Origin: Fidelibacterota bacterium
Lineage (GTDB): Bacteria > Fidelibacterota > Marinisomatia > SCGC-AAA003-L08 > GCA-002704045
NCBI GenBank assembly: GCA_002704045.1
Contig: PAFF01000019.1
Coordinates: forward strand, 1-9,088
Length of the DNA: 9,088 nucleotides
Reading direction: 5' to 3'
Of this stretch, positions 1 through 6,168 are shown one piece after another. The position numbers were made by a program, and so were the translations under genes. Position 1 is the stretch's first letter. Each line of letters begins with the position of its first letter. The notes beneath the pieces are model-generated. The model saw only the letters and a list, made by a program, of their open reading frames with translations, ran no database searches and was not told the DNA's origin.

Positions 1-49
1 TAACTATCTTTATTTTTTTTGCATCTAGATAACTCATGATTTCTTTCAT
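1..49 (-). CDS. ribH: Lumazine synthase, N-terminal fragment (runs off the left edge)
   Basis: Only the first 16 codons are in the window, reading MKEIMSYLDAKKIKIV. Lumazine synthase (6,7-dimethyl-8-ribityllumazine synthase) joins the RibA-branch pyrimidine to the butanone phosphate made by RibB. Its N-terminus typically has a short lead followed by a strand of the kind 'lkiaIVvsrFN', and the visible KKIKIV fits the start of that strand. Position is the stronger evidence: in the common order ribD-ribE-ribBA-ribH, ribH is the gene expected here. The start lies 2 bases after the ribBA stop. The ATG at 49-47 is preferred over the later in-frame ATG at 37-35 because AGGT at 61-58 sits 8 bases ahead of it. 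The call is an inference from context plus a short match. Confidence 0.72.
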   Translation of the reverse strand, partial: MKEIMSYLDAKKIKIV

Positions 50-51
50 AT

Positions 52-1254
52 CTATTTACCTAATAAATGTCCTAATTTGTCTCTTTTGGTATCCATATAT
101 TTTTTATTTACATCATTTGATTCAATTTCGATAGGAAGTCGAGAAACAACTTTTAGGCCAAATCCTTCTAAGCCGATTATTTTTCTAGGATTGTTTGTTA
201 GTAATCTCATTTTTTTAACATTGCACTCTCTTAAAATTTGTGCACCAATTCCATATTCTCTAAGATCTGGGTCAAATCCTAATTTCTCATTAGCTTCAAC
301 CGTATCTAAACCAGTATCCTGTAATTGATATGCTAAAATTTTATTTTTTAATCCAATACCTCTTCCTTCTTGTCTTAAGTATACTAAAACTCCATTTCCC
401 TCTTCTTCAATTATTTCAAGTGATCTATGCAATTGATCTCCGCAATCACATCTCAATGAATCAAATAAATCTCCAGTTAGACATTGAGAATGAACTCGAA
501 CTATTGTTTCATTATCAGATTTTATATCTCCCTTGACAATAGCTAAATGATTACTTTTAAATATTTTATCTTCAAAAAGATTTAACTTAAATTTACCATA
601 TTTTGTTGGAAATGGGATCTCTGAAACTAAATCAACTAATTTTGTATTTTTTCTTCTGTATTTGATTAAATCTGCAATAGAAATTATTGGCAGCTTGAAT
701 TTTTGTGAAATTTCAAAAAGTCTATCTAGTCTTGCCATTGTACCATCATCATCAACAATCTCTACAATAACTGCAGATGGATCACATCCAGCTAAAGTAG
801 CTATATCTACGGCAGCTTCAGTGTGACCAGCCCTTCTTAAAACACCCCCCTCTTTTGCGATTAAAGGAAACATATGGCCAGGTCTTGCAAGATCTTGAGG
901 TCTGGATTCTTTATCTATGATTGTTTTTATAGTATTATATCTATCATTTGTTGAAATACCTGTAGTACAGTTTTCGATAGCATCGACACTAATAGTGAAA
1001 GCTGTTTCGTGTAAAGGTGTATACTTAGAGACCATGGGCTCTAATTCTAATCGGCTTGCATTATCTTTGGTTATTGGTACGCACAATAACCCTTTGCCTT
1101 CCTTTATCATAAAATTTATATCGTCAGGTTTGACTTTATCAGCTGCAATAATAAAGTCCCCTTCATTTTCTCTATTCTCATCATCAACAACAATAATCAT
1201 TTTACCTTTAGAAAATTGTTTGATTGTTTCTTCAATTGAACTAAAATTTGACAT
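52..1254 (-). CDS. ribBA: Bifunctional 3,4-dihydroxy-2-butanone-4-phosphate synthase / GTP cyclohydrolase II
   Basis: This cytoplasmic enzyme starts both branches of riboflavin synthesis: ribulose 5-phosphate to dihydroxybutanone phosphate plus formate (RibB), and GTP to the diaminopyrimidine plus formate and pyrophosphate (RibA). Residues 1-202 are the RibB domain. It shows the acidic metal/substrate loop VDDENRENEGD (23-33), TAFTISVDA (84-92), TTGIS with DR (97-105), and RPGHMFPL followed by RRAGHTEAAVD (124-150). Residues about 205-400 are the RibA domain. Its zinc ligands C258, C269 and C271 lie in CLTGD and SLRCDCGDQL, the GTP-binding stretch is YLRQEGRGIGL (292-302), and LLTNNPRK (351-358) follows. 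At 400 residues it has the usual fused length and both active sites look intact. Its ATG directly follows the ribE stop (TAAATG, no gap), with GAAGG about 13 bases upstream, so translational coupling is likely. The identification is secure. Confidence 0.97.
   Translation of the reverse strand: MSNFSSIEETIKQFSKGKMIIVVDDENRENEGDFIIAADKVKPDDINFMIKEGKGLLCVPITKDNASRLELEPMVSKYTPLHETAFTISVDAIENCTTGISTNDRYNTIKTIIDKESRPQDLARPGHMFPLIAKEGGVLRRAGHTEAAVDIATLAGCDPSAVIVEIVDDDGTMARLDRLFEISQKFKLPIISIADLIKYRRKNTKLVDLVSEIPFPTKYGKFKLNLFEDKIFKSNHLAIVKGDIKSDNETIVRVHSQCLTGDLFDSLRCDCGDQLHRSLEIIEEEGNGVLVYLRQEGRGIGLKNKILAYQLQDTGLDTVEANEKLGFDPDLREYGIGAQILRECNVKKMRLLTNNPRKIIGLEGFGLKVVSRLPIEIESNDVNKKYMDTKRDKLGHLLGK
58..61 (-). 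promoter_or_regulatory. Ribosome binding site for ribH
   Basis: Read on the minus strand, AGGT lies inside the last codons of ribBA, 8 bases before the ATG at 49. It is a short Shine-Dalgarno match, but it decides between the two possible ribH starts, because the second ATG (37-35) has only a GAAAG-type purine stretch before it. Confidence 0.45.
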
Positions 1255-1887
1255 TTATTTTTTTAGACCTTCATATATGTTTTTGTATTTATTATTATTA
1301 AAATTAAAAAAATTTTCAATGTACTTAGATAAAATATCGGTTTCAATATTCAATGTGTCGCCTTTTTTTAATTTTCCAATTGTAGTTTTGTTTTTAGTAT
1401 GTGGGATTATCGCTATTGAAATAACATTTTTCATGATTTTAGCAATCGTTAAAGATATACCGTTTATTCCAATAGAACCTTTAACTATACAATATTTTAA
1501 TAACTTAGATTCTAGTTTAATATTAATTATGAGACTATCTCCAATTTGTTCTATTTCTTGTAAATATCCAACATTTTCTACATGACCTTGTAAAATATGG
1601 CCATCGATGCGATCAGATATTTTTAATGCTCGTTCTAAATTAACATAACTATTTTCTTTTACTTCACCTAAGTTTGTACATCGAAGAGTTTCTGTAACAA
1701 TTTGAAACCTTAATAATTTATCATATTTTTCAACTAAAGTTAAACATACTCCATTTATTGATAAACTGTCTCCAGTTTTGATTTCTGAAAAAATGATATC
1801 ATTGGATAAAATGAAAAATTCTCTACCAGTTTTGGTTGAATTGATTTTTTTTACTATACCAATGTCTTCTACAATTCCTGTAAACAT
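1255..1887 (-). CDS. ribE: Riboflavin synthase, alpha-type (two lumazine-binding domains)
   Basis: It catalyses the last step of riboflavin synthesis: dismutation of two 6,7-dimethyl-8-ribityllumazine molecules into riboflavin and the pyrimidine that RibH reuses. The protein starts with the near-invariant MFTGIVEDIG. Domain 1 (about 1-90) holds SINGVCLTL with C48, the family's conserved cysteine, and TETLRCTNLG (65-74). Domain 2 (about 91-190) opens with DGHILQGHVENVG (95-107) and carries the matching GSIGINGISLT (137-147) and IPHTKNKTTIGK (161-172). The duplicated domain pattern and 210 residues are normal for this family. The tail after about 190 is Asn/Lys-rich and probably not catalytic. 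The start overlaps the end of ribD by 19 bases and only a weak purine stretch precedes it, so re-initiation from ribD translation is likely. Some species call this gene ribC or ribB. Confidence 0.96.
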   Translation of the reverse strand: MFTGIVEDIGIVKKINSTKTGREFFILSNDIIFSEIKTGDSLSINGVCLTLVEKYDKLLRFQIVTETLRCTNLGEVKENSYVNLERALKISDRIDGHILQGHVENVGYLQEIEQIGDSLIINIKLESKLLKYCIVKGSIGINGISLTIAKIMKNVISIAIIPHTKNKTTIGKLKKGDTLNIETDILSKYIENFFNFNNNKYKNIYEGLKK

Positions 1888-2942
1888 TCTAATTTTCTTT
1901 CTGCATTAATTAAATTGTCTTCACCGATATTTTTTGAATAATTTATTGTCCATTGATCAGATATTTCTAAAGGATTTTTTAAATCTGCATTTTTTAAATT
2001 TTTATTCGAACTGTAGATATAAAGCTCATCAATCAAATCTTCTTTCATAAGTGACTTTATAAGTTCAGGTCCACTTTCAATTAATAATGTTGTTACTCCC
2101 TGCTGAGCAATTGCTAATAAACTATCATTCATACAAAGCTTCCCATTGTTTTCTTGAACAGTGATATATTTACAAAATGATGTTCTACTATTAGAAAATT
2201 TTTCTTTGGAGCATAGTACAATAGTTTCAGCTAGTTGATCTCTAAACACATTCAAATCTAACGGAAGTTTTCTATTTGTATCTAATATTATTCTTAGAGG
2301 ATTTGAACCTTTTGCATATCTAACAGTTAATTTAGGATTATCTACCAAAGCTGTATTCTTACCAATTAGTATAGCATCAACCTTGGTTCTCAAACTATGA
2401 ACATCGCAAATTGATGCTTTGGTTGTAACTTGAGTTCTTGTAGAATTATTCAAACCTAAAAATCCATTTTTAGATTGTGCAATTTTTAAAATCACCCAAG
2501 GTTTACCTTGCGTAATCCATTTAATAAAACCCTTGTTTAATTTTTGCGAAATTTCACTACATAAACCAATATGTACTTTAATTCCATATTCCATTAGTGC
2601 TTTTACTCCATTACCAGCAATTTTTGGATTTGGATCTAAAATAGATATATAGCATTCTTTTATTCCATTTTCATACAATGTTTGAGTACAAGCCTTGGTT
2701 TTTGATTCAATACAACATGGTTCAAGATTAATATATGCTGTTGAGTCTAAAGGTAACTCAAAAGAATTTTTAATAGCCATTTCTTCTGCGTGTGGACCAC
2801 CATATTTTTCATGAAAACCTTCACCTATGATTTTATCATTTTTTACTAATACGCATCCAACCATTGGATTGGGAGAAACATTTCCACTCCCTAATTTTGC
2901 AAGTTCTATAGCTCTTTCCATATATTTTTCATGATCTATCAT
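1869..2942 (-). CDS. ribD: Bifunctional diaminohydroxyphosphoribosylaminopyrimidine deaminase / 5-amino-6-(5-phosphoribosylamino)uracil reductase
   Basis: It carries out the second and third steps of the pyrimidine branch: zinc-dependent deamination, then NADPH-dependent reduction of the ribose. Residues 1-145 form the cytidine-deaminase-like domain. It shows SPNPMVGCVLV (23-33), the zinc ligand and catalytic acid in HAEE (H51, E53), and the zinc cysteines C76 and C85 after INLEP. DPNPKIAGNG (103-112) and LNKGFIKW (135-142) are typical linker-side motifs. Residues about 148-357 form the reductase, with DAILIGKNTALVDNPKLTVR (189-208) and LLIESGPELIKSL (286-298). Length (357) is normal. The loop between the zinc cysteines reads CIESKTKAC where the family usually has something close to CSHHGRTPPC, so the K-T pair is kept but the HHG and PP are not. 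The reductase also departs from its usual motifs. ATG at 2942 is 7 bases after the upstream gene's stop, with a weak GAGAA upstream. Confidence 0.94.
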   Translation of the reverse strand: MIDHEKYMERAIELAKLGSGNVSPNPMVGCVLVKNDKIIGEGFHEKYGGPHAEEMAIKNSFELPLDSTAYINLEPCCIESKTKACTQTLYENGIKECYISILDPNPKIAGNGVKALMEYGIKVHIGLCSEISQKLNKGFIKWITQGKPWVILKIAQSKNGFLGLNNSTRTQVTTKASICDVHSLRTKVDAILIGKNTALVDNPKLTVRYAKGSNPLRIILDTNRKLPLDLNVFRDQLAETIVLCSKEKFSNSRTSFCKYITVQENNGKLCMNDSLLAIAQQGVTTLLIESGPELIKSLMKEDLIDELYIYSSNKNLKNADLKNPLEISDQWTINYSKNIGEDNLINAERKLECLQEL

Positions 2943-2949
2943 ATGATTC

Positions 2950-5019
2950 TCATTCTGCTAATATAAATTCTACAATTGTAACTATATCAAGTACATTAAC
3001 AATATTATCTTGATTAAAATCAGCATTTTGCTGTTGGAATAAATTAAATAAAAAATTTGATTGTATGTAACCTAATATGAAGACAATATCAATTATATCT
3101 ATATTATTATCAAAATTAACATCACCAAAATCACACGGGTATCCAAATGCTAGTATTTCTAAATCATCAATTGCTGCTTCTACCAATGAACTATCATTGT
3201 GGTCTGAAACTGTAAATCTAAATATTATTTCATCAGTCATATTTATTTGATCTGAAATAACTATTTTTGTTTCTTCCCAATTATTTGTTGGAACGTCAGT
3301 ATTTTTTAAATTTATCCAATTTTCTCCTAGATCGTTTGAAATATCAACAGAAAAAAAATCCTCTTGCGGATTAACTCCTAATGAATTACTAAACCAATAA
3401 GCAAAAGAGAAAATCAAATTATCATATTCAACAAAATTATATGATGGACTTATTAAAATAGTGGAGCCAGATTCTACATCATCCAAATAAGGGTCATCTG
3501 TTATTAAATTCCCAGTAATAAAACAATAATAACCGTTTTCAGTATAATCTTCATATGGCTGAACAGGAAAATTATTTAATTGTGTTCCATTAGGTATACC
3601 ACGTTCCCAATTTCCATTCAATGCATTGCTATTAGCTGACAAATTCCAATTACTTGAGCTAGTATAATCTTCAAAATTCTCACTAACAATAGTTGGTAGT
3701 TGTCCAACTATGAAAAACATCGGATTATCAGAATCATATTGATTAAAATAATATTTTAATCCATTTTGATCTGTTACTTCAATATAATATTGGATTATAG
3801 AACCATTGTTCTGTTTGGGTATATTTACATAATAAGAATTATTATTATTAGAATTTAAATTTAAGTTAATCCATTGATTATCAATAGCAAAATTTCTAAA
3901 ATATACTTTAGCATCACTAACATCTGAATTCAATTCAATTAAATCAAATTCAACTTGATAAAATTCATCCAAATAAGATTGTGCATTAATTTCTGAATGA
4001 TTAATAACAATTCCATTAAGATCTAATATAAATAAGCCACTTTCAATATCTGATGAAATAATATAATTGCTTGGCAAGAAAGGGTAAACTCCCCAATTAC
4101 CAACATACAATCCTTCGATATTTGATGTATCGTAAAAAGCGACTTCCACGGGTTCTGATGGATTAGTAATATCAATTACTCTGGTACCATCAGCATAATA
4201 TGAAGAAAAAACTAAATTATTTTTGACATATACATTATGTACAGAATGATTTAGATTTGCAGCATATTCACCAATTAGCTCTATATTATCATAATCTTCT
4301 ATGTTCCATATTTTTAAATGCCCAGATAGCATTTCATCTGCTGTTATGAGAAACCTTTCATCAGATGTAATAGAGCAATCATGCGCTTCTCCAGGATATG
4401 TCCAGTTCGCTAAAATCTCAATATTATTTTTTTCTGTAATATCTAAAATATAAATGGTACTAGAATTGATGGCAGCTGCATATACTTTATCATTAATGAC
4501 ATCAATATCATGAATATATTCTCCTTGCCAGCATCCAACCTGTTCTGGGGATTCTGGATTTTGTAAAGTATAAATCCATATATCACAATCTTGCAAAACT
4601 CCTAAAACATACAAAAAACCATCACTGTCTATCCATAAATTATGACTAGTACCAAAATCGTTTATTACGTTAACTAACATAGGATTATCAATATTATCAA
4701 CACTTATTATTTGGATTCCATTATCTAAAATTGCCTCTGTACCTATATATAAATGTCGATTCCAATATTTAATATCCCTCCAAGAACTTGTACCACCAGA
4801 AATTCTTGCTATTTCATATGGAAGAAAAGGGTTAGTAACATCAACTAATACTGTTGAAGTTTCTAAACCAACTACAGCAATTTCTCTACCATCTTGTGAA
4901 AATCCTGTTATATCAGATAGCTCTTCATCAAATGTAAGATTTGAAATAAGATTCATATTCAAAGATTCATTAGATAGTAAAAATGATAAAAATAGAAACT
5001 GTATTGTAATTTTAAACAT
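2950..5019 (-). CDS. Secreted LVIVD/choice-of-anchor-B beta-propeller protein with dockerin-like C-terminus
   Basis: Residues 1-16 (MFKITIQFLFLSFLLS) look like a signal peptide. Residues about 25-335 are propeller-like repeats of the LVIVD / choice-of-anchor-B kind. They carry the signatures VLVDVTNP (57-64), IYILDIT (189-195), TRVIDITNPSEP (279-290) and GLFILDL (328-334), plus a conserved H-N/D pair in successive blades (H126, H170, H213, H261). Residues about 345-440 resemble an Ig/FN3-like strand domain (YYIEVTDQNG, 411-420). Residues about 445-625 resemble MAM/choice-of-anchor-J modules: NFEDY (448-452), NWERG (470-474), a long strand region, then AAIDDLEI (615-622). The last 57 residues are dockerin-like, with two calcium-loop patterns, D633-N635-D637-D644 and D667-N669-D671-D678, each followed by a hydrophobic helix. 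Substrate and role are unknown; an extracellular, calcium-dependent binding or scaffold protein is inferred. The start has no visible Shine-Dalgarno sequence but gives a proper signal peptide. It sits 39 bases after hisC and 7 before ribD. Confidence 0.82.
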   Translation of the reverse strand: MFKITIQFLFLSFLLSNESLNMNLISNLTFDEELSDITGFSQDGREIAVVGLETSTVLVDVTNPFLPYEIARISGGTSSWRDIKYWNRHLYIGTEAILDNGIQIISVDNIDNPMLVNVINDFGTSHNLWIDSDGFLYVLGVLQDCDIWIYTLQNPESPEQVGCWQGEYIHDIDVINDKVYAAAINSSTIYILDITEKNNIEILANWTYPGEAHDCSITSDERFLITADEMLSGHLKIWNIEDYDNIELIGEYAANLNHSVHNVYVKNNLVFSSYYADGTRVIDITNPSEPVEVAFYDTSNIEGLYVGNWGVYPFLPSNYIISSDIESGLFILDLNGIVINHSEINAQSYLDEFYQVEFDLIELNSDVSDAKVYFRNFAIDNQWINLNLNSNNNNSYYVNIPKQNNGSIIQYYIEVTDQNGLKYYFNQYDSDNPMFFIVGQLPTIVSENFEDYTSSSNWNLSANSNALNGNWERGIPNGTQLNNFPVQPYEDYTENGYYCFITGNLITDDPYLDDVESGSTILISPSYNFVEYDNLIFSFAYWFSNSLGVNPQEDFFSVDISNDLGENWINLKNTDVPTNNWEETKIVISDQINMTDEIIFRFTVSDHNDSSLVEAAIDDLEILAFGYPCDFGDVNFDNNIDIIDIVFILGYIQSNFLFNLFQQQNADFNQDNIVNVLDIVTIVEFILAE

Positions 5020-5058
5020 GAATGAATATAATAATATTAATATCTAAAATAGTGTGCT

Positions 5059-6168
5059 TTAGGTAACATTAAAGTAAAAATCATCTAAAATTTTCAAAAA
5101 TAAATTCGTTTCCTTCTTGTTACCAATAGAAATACGTATACAAGTATCTAAACCAAAACCTTTTAAGTTTCTTAGAATAATCCCTTTAGTTAGCATAGAA
5201 TCACAAAAATACTTTGCTTCATCACTACTATTAAAAGTTAAGGTTACGAAATTTGTTGCAGACTCAATGTAATTTAATTTTTTATTTTTCAATGATTCAT
5301 AAATTTTAATTTTATTTATTTTATTTTCAAAAATAGATTTTTTTACAAATTTATCATCATCAATTGCTGATATTGCAGCCAATTGAGCAACCGTTGATGG
5401 CTCAAAAGGTAATTTTACTTTCATTAAGTTATTTATTAATCTTTCATGTGCAAAACCATAGCCAATTCGTAATGAGGCTAAACCATATATTTTTGAAAAA
5501 GTTCTTAATGTAATTACATTATCATACCGGTAAAACATTGAATCAGGAAAATCTTCATTATCTTTTGCATATTCAAAGTATGCTTCATCAAGTATAACCA
5601 AAATATTATCTGGAACATTTTTCATAAAATCATCAAATTTTATCTTATTAAAATATGTTCCTGTTGGATTATCTGGATTAGCTAAATAAATTAATTTTGT
5701 TTTATCATTTATAAATTTAGATATAGCTGGTAAATCATATTTATAGTTTTTCATTGGTACCCAATTAGTTTTAATACCACTAGCATTAGCTAGAACTCTA
5801 AAACCTATGAAAGAATTTTTAGAACTAATTATTTCATCATCGCTTGATAAAAACGTTCTCATTATTGATGACATAATACCTTCGCTTCCATTACCAAGTA
5901 TTACATTTTCAATTTTAACTTCAAATTTGTTTGCAATTTTTTTTCTAAGATTATAACCTGATGAGTCTGGATATCTATGGAAATCAATATTAGAATTACT
6001 AATTGAATCAATTGCTAATGGTGAGGACCCAAGGGGATTTTCATTAGATGCTAATTTAATTATATTTAATAAATTATGCTCTTTTTTTACTTCTTCTATT
6101 CTTTTTCCAGCTATGTAAGGCTTTAATTTACTTATATGGCTTGGAACTAGATCTCTTTTTTTATTCAT
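5059..6168 (-). CDS. hisC: Histidinol-phosphate-type aminotransferase (PLP fold type I)
   Basis: This PLP enzyme belongs to the HisC branch of the aspartate aminotransferase superfamily. HisC transfers an amino group from glutamate to imidazole-acetol phosphate; many members also act on, or are dedicated to, aromatic amino acids. Visible motifs are KPYIAGK (16-22), KLASNENPLG (38-47), RYPD (65-68), LGNGSEGI (91-98), LANPDNPTG (162-170), LDEAYFEY (193-200) and TFSKIYGLASLRIGYG (223-238). K226 is the expected Schiff-base lysine and R234 the phosphate-side arginine. RISIGNKKET (345-354) is the C-terminal substrate-carboxylate motif. The 369 residues match the family length and nothing looks broken. 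No other his gene is in the window, so the natural substrate cannot be fixed from context. Its ATG lies inside the end of the upstream repeat-protein gene (ATGAATAA, 8-base overlap), with GAGGG only 2 bases ahead, so translation is probably coupled. Confidence 0.86.
   Translation of the reverse strand: MNKKRDLVPSHISKLKPYIAGKRIEEVKKEHNLLNIIKLASNENPLGSSPLAIDSISNSNIDFHRYPDSSGYNLRKKIANKFEVKIENVILGNGSEGIMSSIMRTFLSSDDEIISSKNSFIGFRVLANASGIKTNWVPMKNYKYDLPAISKFINDKTKLIYLANPDNPTGTYFNKIKFDDFMKNVPDNILVILDEAYFEYAKDNEDFPDSMFYRYDNVITLRTFSKIYGLASLRIGYGFAHERLINNLMKVKLPFEPSTVAQLAAISAIDDDKFVKKSIFENKINKIKIYESLKNKKLNYIESATNFVTLTFNSSDEAKYFCDSMLTKGIILRNLKGFGLDTCIRISIGNKKETNLFLKILDDFYFNVT

Noticed and set aside
13..20. 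Run of eight A in the fourth-last visible codons of ribH (possible slippage or phase-variable site)
   Set aside because: Lysine-rich AT-rich genes commonly contain such runs, and nothing suggests programmed slippage in a housekeeping enzyme.
917..1585. Long plus-strand open frame (222 codons) crossing the ribBA/ribE junction
   Set aside because: It lies antisense to two unmistakable riboflavin genes and its hydrophobic, Ser/Phe/Ile-rich translation is what AT-rich antisense DNA gives. No domain is recognisable.
5020..5058. 39-base gap between hisC and the propeller gene considered as terminator plus promoter
   Set aside because: No GC-rich stem followed by a T-run is present on the minus strand, only A/T sequence. 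A weak promoter cannot be excluded but cannot be supported.
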